A stretch of 64,000 nucleotides of DNA from Cystobacter fuscus DSM 2262 (GTDB lineage Bacteria; Myxococcota; Myxococcia; Myxococcales; Myxococcaceae). The translations under genes were made by a program, and so were the position numbers. The notes beneath the pieces were generated by a model. It was not told the origin of the DNA and searched no databases. It was given only the letters and a program-made list of their open reading frames with translations. Numbering within the stretch: the stretch's first letter is position 1; each line of letters opens with the position of its first letter. Where the stretch lies: positions 120,434 through 184,433 of the forward strand of contig NZ_ANAH02000074.1 of the NCBI RefSeq assembly GCF_000335475.2. The letters are read 5' to 3'. Below are positions 18,492-27,802 of the stretch, one piece after another.

Positions 18492-19241
18492 ATGTTCGAG
18501 ACCTTCGATAGCGCCACCGATGTGCAGTCCGCCCGCCGGTTCGCGCTCTCCACCGTGACTTCCCTGGGCGTGTGTGCCCTGCTCGGCGTCGCCGCGGTGA
18601 CGGTGGGCTCCCAGGTCAAGGAAGTCCTCAAGGAGAAGCGCGTGGACGTGGTGTTCCGTCCCCCGCCGCCTCCCCCGGTGGTGGTCGAGGTGAAGCCGCC
18701 TCCGCCGCCCCCTCCTCCTCCGCCCAAGCCCAAGGCCAAGCCCCCGCCTCCTCCGCCGACCGTCGCCGCGCCCGCCGCGATGCTCGCCCCCAAGGAGATT
18801 CCCGAGGAGAAGCCTCCCGAGGCCGACGCCGCCAACGCCGTGGCCGCCGCGCCCATCGCCGTGGGCGGCACGGGCTCGCTCGTCGCCGGAGCCATCGTCA
18901 CGGGCATGGACAGCGCGGGAGTGGCCGGCTCCGGTGGCGCGCGCCGCCCCGCTCCCATCAACCTGCCCGAGTCCGCCACGCCTCCGCGCGAGCTGGACTC
19001 CAACGTCGCCCCCGAGTTCCCCGCCGACATGCGCGCCAAGGGACAGGAGGGACTGGTCATCCTGAAGATCGTCGTCGAGGAGGACGGCCGGGTGAGCGCC
19101 GTCAAGGTGATGCGCGGAGAGGAGCCCTTCGTGGGCGCCGCCGTCGCCGCGGTGAAGTCGTGGCGCTACTCGCCCGCGCTCGTCGCCGGCCAGCCCACCG
19201 CCGTGTTCCGCATCGTGAAGATTCCCTTCCGTCTCAAGTAG
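18492..19241 (+). CDS. TonB-family energy transducer
   Basis: The 249-residue protein has one N-terminal membrane helix (about 20-45) and then two long proline tracts (PPPPPP and PPPPPPPPPP) with KPKAKP typical of TonB. The C-terminal TonB domain (LDSNVAPEFPADMRAKGQEG to VKSWRYSPALVAGQP) is complete. It should span the periplasm and energise outer-membrane receptors. ATG 18492 has no clear ribosome binding site. It is the first of six genes that read in the same direction with short gaps. Confidence 0.9.
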   Translation: MFETFDSATDVQSARRFALSTVTSLGVCALLGVAAVTVGSQVKEVLKEKRVDVVFRPPPPPPVVVEVKPPPPPPPPPPKPKAKPPPPPPTVAAPAAMLAPKEIPEEKPPEADAANAVAAAPIAVGGTGSLVAGAIVTGMDSAGVAGSGGARRPAPINLPESATPPRELDSNVAPEFPADMRAKGQEGLVILKIVVEEDGRVSAVKVMRGEEPFVGAAVAAVKSWRYSPALVAGQPTAVFRIVKIPFRLK

Positions 19242-19296
19242 CGCCCGCAGCGCCCGCGGTCCCAGTACCCGCCGTTTCCACGCCGGAGCCCCCGAG

Positions 19297-20055
19297 ATGA
19301 ACTTCAATCTGATCGACATCTACCACCACATGGGCCTGTTCGCCCGGTGCATCGCCTACACGCTCGTCGCGTTCGCGCTGGCCTCGCTCATCGTGTTCTT
19401 CGAGCGGCTCTTCTTCCTCTTCCGCACCAAGAGCGCGGACCGCAAGTTCATCGCCAAGGGTGGACGGATGCTCGAGGCGCAGCAGCACGAGGCGTTCGTC
19501 GTCGAGGCCTCGAAGGCACGTTCGAGCAGCCTGGCGAAGCTCCTGGGTGGCGGGGTGAAGACGTATCTGGTGCGCAAGGACGCGCCCCAGGGCAACCTCG
19601 GCGCGGTGGAGCTCACCCGGCGCGAGCTGGAGCGCATCTACGAGCGCGTGGGCGCGGACGTGCGCCGCGGCATGAGCGTGCTCGCGTCGGTGGGCTCGGT
19701 GGCCCCGTTCGTCGGACTGCTCGGCACGGTGGTGGGCATCATCGAGTCCTTCGCCGGCATCGCCAAGACGGGCTCCGGTGGCCTGGGCGCGGTGTCCGCG
19801 GGCATCTCCGAGGCGCTCGTCGTCACGGCGCTCGGCCTGCTGGTGGCCATCCCCGCGGTGTTGATGTTCAACCTGCTGTCCACCCGCGCCGACGCGCTCG
19901 TGCTGTCGCTGGACCTGGCGCGCCGCGAGTTCATGGACCACCTGGAGGACCTGCACCCCACGGGCGGCGCTCCCGTCGCTCGCGGTGAGGGCGCCGTGGC
20001 CCTGGACGTGGAGCGCGCGGCTCGCCGGGAGGGTCACGATGTCCGCCCGGCGTAA
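19297..20055 (+). CDS. ExbB/TolQ-family proton channel subunit
   Basis: The 252-residue membrane protein has a first helix at about 15-40, a cytoplasmic loop, and two helices at about 135-160 and 175-200. The conserved motif GLLGTVVGIIESF and the GISEALVVTALGLLVAIPAV segment define MotA/TolQ/ExbB. It forms the motor with ExbD, driven by the proton gradient. GGAG lies about 10 bases before ATG 19297. The gene overlaps the following exbD by 17 bp, which suggests coupled translation. Confidence 0.92.
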   Translation: MNFNLIDIYHHMGLFARCIAYTLVAFALASLIVFFERLFFLFRTKSADRKFIAKGGRMLEAQQHEAFVVEASKARSSSLAKLLGGGVKTYLVRKDAPQGNLGAVELTRRELERIYERVGADVRRGMSVLASVGSVAPFVGLLGTVVGIIESFAGIAKTGSGGLGAVSAGISEALVVTALGLLVAIPAVLMFNLLSTRADALVLSLDLARREFMDHLEDLHPTGGAPVARGEGAVALDVERAARREGHDVRPA

Positions 20056-20452
20056 GGGCGCCGGGCTCGTGCCCGAGATGAACGTGACGCCCCTGGTGGA
20101 CGTGGTGCTCGTCCTCCTCATCATCTTCATGGTCGTCACTCCCCAGCTCGAGGCCGGCGCGGCGGTGGATCTGCCCGCGGCGGCCAACGTGGACAAGGGC
20201 GAGGAGAACTCGCTGACGCCCACCACGGTGAGCCTCACCTCCCAGGGCGCGCTCTTCATCGACAAGCACGAAGTGCCGCGCGCCCAGCTCGTCGAGAAGC
20301 TGCGCGGCGTGTTCGAGAAGGATCCCCAGGCGCGCGTGGTGCTCAAGGCCGACCGCGCGGTGCGCTACGCCGAGGTGCGCAACGTCTTCAAGACGCTGCA
20401 GGACGCGGGCTTCCCCGGCATCTCGCTGCAGGTCATCGACCTCAAGAAATAG
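20039..20452 (+). CDS. ExbD/TolR-family protein (first copy)
   Basis: The 137-residue protein has a single helix with the proton-carrying Asp in NVTPLVDVVLVLLIIFMV, followed by a periplasmic ExbD domain. ATG 20039 has GGGAGG six bases upstream and lies inside the end of exbB. It differs from the second copy in the periplasmic domain, so the two may form a heteromer. Confidence 0.92.
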   Translation: MSARRKGAGLVPEMNVTPLVDVVLVLLIIFMVVTPQLEAGAAVDLPAAANVDKGEENSLTPTTVSLTSQGALFIDKHEVPRAQLVEKLRGVFEKDPQARVVLKADRAVRYAEVRNVFKTLQDAGFPGISLQVIDLKK

Positions 20453-20464
20453 GGACCAACTGTC

Positions 20465-20902
20465 ATGGCTTTCGACCTCGGTGGTGGCAAGGGCGGCATC
20501 CGCCCCGCCATGAACGTGACGCCCCTGGTGGACGTGGTGCTCGTGCTGCTCATCATCTTCATGGTCGTCACCCCGCTGATGACCAAGCAGATGTCCCTGG
20601 ACGTGCCCGGCAAGTCGGACGAGAAGATCGAGACGCCGCCTCCTCCGGGTGCGCTGCCTCCGCTGGTGCTCACGCTCTCCAAGAGTGGCGCGCTGCGCAT
20701 CAACCGTGACGAGGTGCCGCGCGACCAGCTCGTGACCCGGCTGCAGCGCATGCTCAACGCCCGTCCGGACAAGATCGTCTTCTTCGACGCGGAGAACGAC
20801 GTGCCCTACGGCAGCGCCATGGACGTGTTGGACCTCGCGCGCGGCGGCAACATCACCGTCGCCGTCGCCCCGGACGCCGTCGCGGAGCCCAGCGCTCCGT
20901 GA
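20465..20902 (+). CDS. ExbD/TolR-family protein (second copy)
   Basis: The 145-residue protein has the same Asp-containing helix as the first copy (NVTPLVDVVLVLLIIFMVVT is identical), but a different periplasmic domain with a PPPPGALPP linker. It starts 12 bp after the first exbD. Two ExbD-like subunits with one ExbB also occur in the Agl gliding motor, but the TonB and receptor neighbours here favour transport. Confidence 0.92.
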   Translation: MAFDLGGGKGGIRPAMNVTPLVDVVLVLLIIFMVVTPLMTKQMSLDVPGKSDEKIETPPPPGALPPLVLTLSKSGALRINRDEVPRDQLVTRLQRMLNARPDKIVFFDAENDVPYGSAMDVLDLARGGNITVAVAPDAVAEPSAP

Positions 20903-21000
20903 CCTGAAGTTCAACTCCGCTTCGCTCCCCTTTCACCTTCCCTTCCTCTGGTTGCCACGGACCTCGCGTTGTCTGCGCGAGTCCGCCGGTGAGGAGACCC

Positions 21001-23934
21001 GTGTTGTCTTTCCATCCCGACATCCTCCGCGCCCCCTTGATGGCGCTGCTCCTGATGGCCTCGCCCGTGCTGGCGCAGGCCCCGATTCCCGAGGGGGCCG
21101 TGACGCCCCCGCCCGCGGACGCCCCCGTCACCGCGCCCACCACCGACGTCCTGCCCGCCCAGACCGCTCCCGTGGAAGAGGCCCCCGCCGAGCCGCCTCC
21201 GGCCGCCGAGGAGCCCGCGGCGCAGGTGGCCGACGAGGCCATGGACGAGTCGATGGGGGAGGCCTCGGCCACGCCCCCGGAAGGCTTTACCGGCGTCTAC
21301 GGCCAGGTCACCGACGCGCAGACGAAGGAGACCCTCATCGAGGCCACGGTGAAGGTGGTCTCGGGCGCGCAGAAGAGCGTGCTCACCGACGTGGACGGCA
21401 ACTACCAGCTCGCGCTGCCGCCCGGGACGTATGACCTGCGCGTCTTCTACGACGTCTACGAGGGCCGCCGCGTCACGGGCGTGCGCGTGGAGGCGGGCAA
21501 GGCCACGCGGCTGGACGTGCAGTTGAGCGCCGACGCCGCCGCCGTGCAGGAAGTCGTCGTCGAGGCCAGCTCGGACCGCCGCGCCGAGAGCGCGCTGCTC
21601 CAGGAGCGCAAGAAGGCCGTCACGGTGTCGGACGCCATCAGCTCGCAGGAGATCGCCCGCACGCCGGACTCGAGCGCCTCGGACGCGGTCAAGCGCGTGG
21701 TGAGCGCCACGGTGGTGGAGGGCCGCTACGTGCTGCTGCGCGGACTCGGAGGCCGCTACGCGACGACGCTGCTCAACGGCGCGCTCCTGCCCAGCCCCGA
21801 GCCGGATGAGCCCTCGGTGCCGCTGGACCTGTTCCCCACGACGCTGCTGGCCAACCTCAACGTGGTGAAGAGTTACACGGCGGACCTGCCAGGCACCTTC
21901 GGTGGCGGCACGCTGCTCATCGAGACCAACACCTACCCGAGCAAGTTCGAGTTCAAGCCCCGCCTCACCCTGTCCGGCGACAGCCTCTCCACCTTCCGCC
22001 CGCGCAACACCCAGCCGGGCAGCTTCCTGGAGACGCTGGGCTTCACGGGCCCCGGGCGCCAGTTGCCCGCGGGCGTGCCGCGCGACCAGCGCCTGGGCTC
22101 GTCGGTGGACACCTGGAAGAGCTTCTCCAACGTCTGGTCCGCGCGCCAGACCACCGCGCTGCCCAACCTGGGCCTGGGCGCGTCCGTGGGTGACACGCTG
22201 CGCTTCGGCAACCAGCGCCTGGGCTACCTGGCGGCCGTCAACTACGGCCACCGCGAGGGCGTGCGCCTGGCCCAGTACGCCCGCGCCGTCAACACGCTGG
22301 ATCAGGTCGAGGAGCGCGATGGCGCCCAGACCCAGCTCGGCACCGAGGGCGCCAACCTCAGCGCGCTCGCGAGCGCCGGCTACCAGTTCAACCGCGACAA
22401 CGAGCTGACCCTCTTCAGCCTCTACACGCGCGGCACGGACATCTCCAGCTTCACCTCGCGCGGCGTGAACAACGAGCGCTCGGAGACCTACGAGGGCACC
22501 CGCCTGCAATTCGTCTCGCGCGTGCTCTCCTTCAACCAGGTGCGCGGCTTCCACCGCCTCAATGGACTGGGCGATGCGGAGATCGACTGGCAGGCCAACT
22601 TCAGCCGCGTGGACCGGGACGAGCCGGACACGCGTGACACCCTCTACGCCGACGACCTGGGCAGCCCCAGCGGCAAGTACTCCTTCCCCAACCAGCCCAA
22701 CAGCGGCGAGCGCTTCAACGTCACCCTGGGCGAGAACTCCACCGGTGGCAGCGCGAGCCTCACCCTGCCCCTGTCCGCGGTGCGCCTCAAGGCGGGCGGC
22801 CTCGCCCAGGTGTCCTTCCGCGACTTCTCCAACCGCCGCTTCCGCTACCAGCTCACCGACGAGCCGGTGGATGCCTCCCTGCCGCCCGAGACGCTCTTCG
22901 GCCCCGACATCCTGGGCACGGGCATCCGCATGCGCGAGACCACCCGCCCGGATGACGCCTACGACGCCTACCTCGGCATCTTCGCCGGCTACCTGACGGC
23001 GGAGGCCAGGCCGGTGGAGCCCCTGCGCCTGGTGGGCGGCGTGCGCCTGGAGAACTCGCGGCAGCAGCTCACCGCGCACAGCCCCTTCGACGTCACGCCC
23101 ACGGTGAGCAGCGAGGCGAACTACCTGGACGTGCTGCCCTCCTTCAACGCCATCTACGCGCTCACCCCCGAGGTGAACCTGCGCGCCGGCTACAGCTACA
23201 CGCTCGCGCGGCCCACGTTCCGCGAGCTCGCGCCCTTCCTCTTCTACGACTTCGCTCGCCGCCGCAACGTGTCCGGCAACCCCAACCTGGTCGAGACGCG
23301 CATCCACAACGTCGATGCCCGCGCGGAGTGGTTCCTCGGGGAGAACGAGGTGCTGGCCGCCAGCGCCTTCTACAAGCAGTTCCGCGACCCCATCGAGCGC
23401 GTCATCAACAACCCCCAGGCCGGAGACCTCGGCTTCGAGAACGCCGACGGGGCCTCCAGCTATGGCCTGGAGTTGGAGGCGCGCGCATCGCTCGGCCGCA
23501 TCACCCCCGTGCTCGCCAACTTCCGCGCCGCGGCCAACCTCACGCTCATCCAGTCCAACATCATCCTGACGGATCCCATCAAGCTGGGCGCCCAGACGAA
23601 CAGCCGCCGGCCGATGCAGGGCCAGTCGCCCTACGTCGTCAACCTCAACCTCGGCTACGACCGGCCCGAGAGCGGCACCGAGGTGGCCGTGCTCTACAAC
23701 GTGTACGGCCCACGCATCAGCGAGGTGGGCGTGCAGGGCCTGCCCGACGTCTACGAGCAGCCCTTCCACCGCGTGGACCTCACCGTGAGCCAGAAGCTGG
23801 GCGCGAGCACGCAGCTCAAGCTCACCGGCTCCAACCTCCTCAACTCCGCCGTGCGCATCCAGCAGGGCGGCATCTCCGTCGTCAACTACCGCCCGGGCAT
23901 CGCCTTCTCCGCGTCACTCGGCTGGGCGATCTGA
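21001..23934 (+). CDS. TonB-dependent outer-membrane receptor with CarboxypepD_reg-like domain
   Basis: Likely start is GTG 21001 (GAGGAG four bases upstream) or TTG 21004; GTG 20989 overlaps the binding site. The product is about 977 residues. It has a signal peptide ending at VLAQA, then a Pro/Ala/Glu-rich region to about residue 90. A carboxypeptidase-regulatory-like beta domain follows (GVYGQVTDAQTKETLIEATV), then the plug with DAVKRVVSATVVEGRYVLLRG and an outer-membrane barrel ending in an aromatic-rich strand (ASLGWAI). It should import a ligand powered by the upstream TonB/ExbBD proteins. The substrate is not evident. Confidence 0.9.
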   Translation: MLSFHPDILRAPLMALLLMASPVLAQAPIPEGAVTPPPADAPVTAPTTDVLPAQTAPVEEAPAEPPPAAEEPAAQVADEAMDESMGEASATPPEGFTGVYGQVTDAQTKETLIEATVKVVSGAQKSVLTDVDGNYQLALPPGTYDLRVFYDVYEGRRVTGVRVEAGKATRLDVQLSADAAAVQEVVVEASSDRRAESALLQERKKAVTVSDAISSQEIARTPDSSASDAVKRVVSATVVEGRYVLLRGLGGRYATTLLNGALLPSPEPDEPSVPLDLFPTTLLANLNVVKSYTADLPGTFGGGTLLIETNTYPSKFEFKPRLTLSGDSLSTFRPRNTQPGSFLETLGFTGPGRQLPAGVPRDQRLGSSVDTWKSFSNVWSARQTTALPNLGLGASVGDTLRFGNQRLGYLAAVNYGHREGVRLAQYARAVNTLDQVEERDGAQTQLGTEGANLSALASAGYQFNRDNELTLFSLYTRGTDISSFTSRGVNNERSETYEGTRLQFVSRVLSFNQVRGFHRLNGLGDAEIDWQANFSRVDRDEPDTRDTLYADDLGSPSGKYSFPNQPNSGERFNVTLGENSTGGSASLTLPLSAVRLKAGGLAQVSFRDFSNRRFRYQLTDEPVDASLPPETLFGPDILGTGIRMRETTRPDDAYDAYLGIFAGYLTAEARPVEPLRLVGGVRLENSRQQLTAHSPFDVTPTVSSEANYLDVLPSFNAIYALTPEVNLRAGYSYTLARPTFRELAPFLFYDFARRRNVSGNPNLVETRIHNVDARAEWFLGENEVLAASAFYKQFRDPIERVINNPQAGDLGFENADGASSYGLELEARASLGRITPVLANFRAAANLTLIQSNIILTDPIKLGAQTNSRRPMQGQSPYVVNLNLGYDRPESGTEVAVLYNVYGPRISEVGVQGLPDVYEQPFHRVDLTVSQKLGASTQLKLTGSNLLNSAVRIQQGGISVVNYRPGIAFSASLGWAI

Positions 23935-23967
23935 CCCTTTCCCCAACAGTCCAAAGGAAGCCACCCC

Positions 23968-25353
23968 ATGAAGCGTCTCGCGCTTGGCATCACCCTCGGC
24001 ATGTCCCTGCTCGCCGGTTGCGACGGCGGAGAGCCGCAGCCCGGCCCCGGCCCCGGCCCGACCCCCTCGAGCACCGTGGAGGTCACCGAGGCCATCACCC
24101 AGGACACCACCTGGAAGGCCGACAAGGTCTACTCGCTCAAGAAGTACATCTTCGTGGAGGGCGGCACGCTCACCATCGAGGCGGGCACGAAGGTGCTCGG
24201 CAACGATGGCAGCGCGCTCGTGATCACGCGCAACGCCAGGCTGAACGCGGTGGGCACGAAGGACAAGCCCATCGTCTTCACCAGCGCCCGGGAAGAGGGC
24301 TCTCGCGAGCCGGGCAACTGGGGTGGCGTGGTGCTGCTCGGCCGGGCGACCATCAACTCCGCGGGCGGACAGAACAGCATCGAGGGCTTCGTCACCAACA
24401 GCGCGGATGAGCGCACGAAGTACGGCGGCACCGACGACGCCCACGACTGCGGCAAGCTCAAGTACGCGCGCATCGAGTTCGCCGGCTACCAGCTCGCGCC
24501 GAACAACGAGCTCAACGGCCTGACCACGGGCGGGTGCGGCTCGCAGACGGAGATCGACTTCGTGCAGGTGCACAAGGGCGCGGACGACGGCGTGGAGATG
24601 TTCGGCGGCACGGCGAACCTCAAGCACATCGTCATCACCCAGCCGGACGACGACGGCCTGGACTATGACCTGGGCTACCGGGGCAAGGTGCAGTTCCTGG
24701 TGGTGCAGCAGAACAGCAAGGTGGGCAACCGCGCCATCGAGGCGAGCGGCAACAGCTCCGCGAACGCGGCCACCCCGCGCTCCATGCCGGAGATCTGGAA
24801 CGCCTCGTTCATCGGCTCCAGCCGGCCCGTGGCGACGAGCGGCACCAAGCAGGAGGGCCTCGTCTTCAACACCGGCGCGGGCGTCAAGCTGCGCAACAGC
24901 CTCGTGGTGAACTTCGCGGACCAGGCGGTGGACGTGGACGGCGCGGCGTCCGTGGCCATGTTCGAGGCCGGCTCGCTGTCCATCGAGAACACCTTCTTCT
25001 ACAGCAACCGGGGCGACACCACGAGCATCCCCTACGCCGCCAACCCGGTGAAGGACTCGGCGGGCACCGTCACCAACCCGGACGCGTCGCGCTTCGCCAA
25101 CGACACCATCTTCAAGGAGCCCGAGCAGTTCCTCGTCGCGGCCCTGCACAACCAGGTGGTGGAGCCGAAGCTGACGGCCTCGCAGGACCTGAAGGCGCCG
25201 AACTTCGCGCCCCAGGCGGGCTCGCTGGCGCTGGATGCGGCGAACGCCGCGACGCCGCCCGCGGGTGGCTTCTTCGACACCTCGGCCCGCTTCGTGGGCG
25301 CGGTGGGCACGGACAACTGGCTGGCCGGCTGGACCGCGTACCCGGAGAACTGA
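23968..25353 (+). CDS. Beta-helix lipoprotein paired with the TonB receptor
   Basis: The 461-residue protein has a lipoprotein signal (LLAGC, about residue 18) and a GPGPGPG linker. Repeated strands of a right-handed beta-helix type follow (WKADKVYSLKKYIFVEGGTL, TIEAGTKVLGNDG, LVFNTGAGVKLRNSLVVN). It starts 34 bp after the receptor stop, so it is probably in the same operon. The arrangement resembles receptor/lipoprotein pairs that capture a ligand at the cell surface. Ligand and surface location are inferred. Confidence 0.8.
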   Translation: MKRLALGITLGMSLLAGCDGGEPQPGPGPGPTPSSTVEVTEAITQDTTWKADKVYSLKKYIFVEGGTLTIEAGTKVLGNDGSALVITRNARLNAVGTKDKPIVFTSAREEGSREPGNWGGVVLLGRATINSAGGQNSIEGFVTNSADERTKYGGTDDAHDCGKLKYARIEFAGYQLAPNNELNGLTTGGCGSQTEIDFVQVHKGADDGVEMFGGTANLKHIVITQPDDDGLDYDLGYRGKVQFLVVQQNSKVGNRAIEASGNSSANAATPRSMPEIWNASFIGSSRPVATSGTKQEGLVFNTGAGVKLRNSLVVNFADQAVDVDGAASVAMFEAGSLSIENTFFYSNRGDTTSIPYAANPVKDSAGTVTNPDASRFANDTIFKEPEQFLVAALHNQVVEPKLTASQDLKAPNFAPQAGSLALDAANAATPPAGGFFDTSARFVGAVGTDNWLAGWTAYPEN

Positions 25354-25372
25354 ACAAGTCCTCGCAGCACCC

Positions 25373-25395
25373 GGGGCCGTCCCTCGCGCGGCCCC
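25373..25395 (+). terminator. Hairpin after the TonB receptor operon
   Basis: ggggccg (25373-25379) and cggcccc (25389-25395) form a 7-bp GC stem 20 bp after the lipoprotein stop. There is no adjacent T-run; a run of six T lies at about 25460. The terminator role is inferred. Confidence 0.4.
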
Positions 25396-25517
25396 CATCG
25401 CCCGGATGCACGAACATCCCACGGAGGGGGCTCCGGGGGATCGGCGTGCCTCCGGGCGGCGTTTTTTCCAGCGGGGCCCCCTCGGTGGCGCACGCCCCTT
25501 GCCGGTATCATGCCGGG

Positions 25518-26024
25518 ATGATGAGCGCGTCCTCCCTGAAGGCTCCATGCCCGGGTGCTCGGGCGTTGTTGGGACTGCTGGCGGTCCTGGCCGCCTGCAC
25601 ACGCCACTCCCCGCTGCCGCTCACTGCATTGCAGACTCCGGAGCAACTCCGTGAGCTGCTCGGGTGCACGCCCCAGCGAGACCATGGACCAGGGGCTCCC
25701 GTGTCCACCAACCTCGATGAGGAGTGCGACATGAAGATGGACGCACTCCTCTACCTCCAGGCGGCGAAGAGCACGGGCCGCTTCCCCGACGATGACACCC
25801 AACGCGGGCTGGGAGTCTCCATCGAGCCCCAGGGCTTCTCACCAGAGGAGCTGGGAAGCTCGGTCGAGTTCCGGGGATTCGAGGTGATCAACCCCCTGCG
25901 AGGGCCCCACCTGCTCCGGGCCCGGCTGTCCTCGGGAGTGGAGCTCGCCTTCTGCTGCGGCAAACTCAAGGCCCGCTGCCAGGAGCAGCCGTGCACGTGT
26001 TCAAGCGACTGTAACGGGGAGTGA
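25518..26024 (+). CDS. Cys-rich hypothetical lipoprotein
   Basis: Two adjacent ATGs (25518, 25521) could start the gene. The signal peptide ends in a lipobox (LAVLAAC), and the mature 130-residue protein is cysteine-rich. The last 30 residues have CCGKLKARC and CTCSSDC, so disulfides in the periplasm are likely. No known family. It ends 4 bp before the LysM gene and is surely co-transcribed with it. Confidence 0.75.
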   Translation: MMSASSLKAPCPGARALLGLLAVLAACTRHSPLPLTALQTPEQLRELLGCTPQRDHGPGAPVSTNLDEECDMKMDALLYLQAAKSTGRFPDDDTQRGLGVSIEPQGFSPEELGSSVEFRGFEVINPLRGPHLLRARLSSGVELAFCCGKLKARCQEQPCTCSSDCNGE

Positions 26025-26028
26025 GTGG

Positions 26029-27144
26029 ATGAAGACCCACATCGTCAAGAAGGGCGACTCCATCTGGTCCATCGCCAGGGCGCACGGCTTCGCCGACTGG
26101 CATCCCATCTACGAACACCCGGCCAACCAGGCACTGCGCAAGCGGCGTCCCGATCCGGCGCTCATTCAACCCGGGGACCGGATCGCCATCCCTGACCAGA
26201 AAGCCAAGCCCTCCGCCTCGCCAGCGGGCCAGAAGCAGCCGCTCAAGGTGGAACCCCAGAAGGGGCCCGCGGAGTCCACCGACCCCTTCAAGCAGTACCT
26301 GCACCACCTGTCCAAGCTCGAGCAGGCGGCCATCGCGGAGGGGCACGGTTCCTTGAAGCGGCGCATCACGGACTTCCGGCTCATCTACTATCCCAATGGA
26401 GCGCCCGCCCGAACCATCCTCGGGGTCGTCGTGGGTGGAGGAACCTGGAGCCTCCTCATCCCGGGCGCCGCCGCGGATCGGGAACCTCGGAGCTGGGCCT
26501 CGCCAGAGCTGGCCGCCTCTCGTGAATTCCTGCGCAAGCACAAGGTAGTGAAGATCAAGGGGAGCGAGGTGGACCTCGGCCATTTGTTCGCGGGGCTCGA
26601 TGCGGGCAACCACCCCACGCCTCTGTCACTCGGAGGAATCGTCCACCTGAAGTCCAACATGGCGGCGGCCACGTACGCGGGCGATCTCGGCAGCGTGGTG
26701 GCCGAGTACGTCCTGAGCAGCAAGGCGTCCGTCCATGACCTGGCCAGCCGGGTCGACGCCGGCAGGCTCCAACAGAAGTACACGGAGTTCATCAGCCCGG
26801 AGGACACGGCGGGAAACGCGGACGCGTACGCGATGGTGCTCAACCTCTCCCGGAGCGTCGCCCAGAACCTGACGGACTACTACTCGGCCACGTCCGACGG
26901 CGTCGCCCAACGCTATCCGCGCTTCATCCAGCGGGCCCATCTCACCAATCACTCGCGGCTCGTGGATCTGATCTTCAACTCGGCCCTGGCCTACATGGCC
27001 TCCAACGGCCGTCGGGATCAGGTGCTCGCCATCATCAGCAAACCCGGTCCACAGCTCTTCGGCTACTCGCTCTGGGAGCTGTATTACAACGTCAGTCAAT
27101 GGACGGCGGAGCTGTTCCTCTCGAAGATGAAGAAGGGCGGCTAG
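26029..27144 (+). CDS. LysM-domain protein of unknown function
   Basis: The 371-residue protein starts directly with a LysM-like domain (HIVKKGDSIWSIARAHGF, IYEHPANQALRKRRP, IQPGDRIAIP). This variant is common in proteins linked to type VI secretion and other contractile injection systems. A linker with PSASPAGQKQP follows, then a 270-residue globular part with DLGHLFAGLDAGNHP and LGGIVHLKSN, which I cannot assign. There is no signal peptide. GGAG immediately upstream of ATG 26029 overlaps the end of the lipoprotein gene. The pair may be an effector/immunity unit, which is inference. Confidence 0.75.
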   Translation: MKTHIVKKGDSIWSIARAHGFADWHPIYEHPANQALRKRRPDPALIQPGDRIAIPDQKAKPSASPAGQKQPLKVEPQKGPAESTDPFKQYLHHLSKLEQAAIAEGHGSLKRRITDFRLIYYPNGAPARTILGVVVGGGTWSLLIPGAAADREPRSWASPELAASREFLRKHKVVKIKGSEVDLGHLFAGLDAGNHPTPLSLGGIVHLKSNMAAATYAGDLGSVVAEYVLSSKASVHDLASRVDAGRLQQKYTEFISPEDTAGNADAYAMVLNLSRSVAQNLTDYYSATSDGVAQRYPRFIQRAHLTNHSRLVDLIFNSALAYMASNGRRDQVLAIISKPGPQLFGYSLWELYYNVSQWTAELFLSKMKKGG

Positions 27145-27184
27145 CGCCTCCGGGTTCCGTTCTGGAGCGAGGCACCAAAGAAAA

Positions 27185-27215
27185 CGGGCCCGGGCTCCCA
27201 AGGAGTCCCAGGCCC
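27185..27215. terminator. Hairpin between convergent genes
   Basis: An imperfect GC stem (cgggcccgggctcc with ggagtcccaggcccg) lies between the LysM gene stop (27144) and the AT-hook gene stop (27247). It probably serves both strands. Confidence 0.55.
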
Positions 27216-27246
27216 GACGGTCCGGAGTCCGTCCGCAAGCCCGCCC

Positions 27247-27762
27247 TCACGCCGCCACGGGGCGCGGAGTCACCGCCGCCGCGCTCACGCTCGGCTCGGC
27301 CGCGACAGTGGCCTCGGGCGCGCTTCCATCGGAGAACAGCGGCGCGCTCGGACGCGTCTTCGGCGGACGGCCCCGGCGGCGCGGCGAGTTCTCCTCGTTC
27401 TGCGCGCTCGCCTCGGGCGCCACGCCCGTCTCCACCCGCACGCCCCGCTTGGGCAGGCTGATCGCCTCCAGCTTCGCGCTCAGCTCCGCGTCCTCCTCGG
27501 AGAACACCCGCGCGTACGCCAGCGCCCGCTGACCCTTCTGCAACAGCGCGTCCTGGCTGTCCGCCAGCGCCTGGCGCGCCGCCTCCAGCGCCGCCTGCGC
27601 CCGCGCCACCGCCTCCGCCTGCTCCCTCACCCGGCTCGCCCCCTCCTCCAACACCTCCGTGTCCACGTCCGGAAACTTCACCTCGGACAATTCGGTGGAG
27701 AACACCTCGAGCAGCGCCCTCATCGCGGGCGAGATAGGATCGTTTTCCGTCGCGTCGAACAT
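27247..27762 (-). CDS. Coiled-coil protein with C-terminal AT-hook
   Basis: The 171-residue protein has an acidic N-terminus, a long helical heptad region (about 35-90, rich in Ala, Glu, Gln) and then an AT-hook core RRRGRPPKT at about 127-135. The C-terminus is low-complexity. AT-hooks bind the minor groove of AT-rich DNA, so it may act as an architectural DNA-binding protein. A perfect 16-bp palindrome 41 bp upstream could be a regulatory site. I do not know a named family. Confidence 0.7.
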   Translation of the reverse strand: MFDATENDPISPAMRALLEVFSTELSEVKFPDVDTEVLEEGASRVREQAEAVARAQAALEAARQALADSQDALLQKGQRALAYARVFSEEDAELSAKLEAISLPKRGVRVETGVAPEASAQNEENSPRRRGRPPKTRPSAPLFSDGSAPEATVAAEPSVSAAAVTPRPVAA

Positions 27763-27802
27763 GGTCGGGGCTTCCCTTCGCGTGCTGCGTGAGGCCCCCT
27801 AT

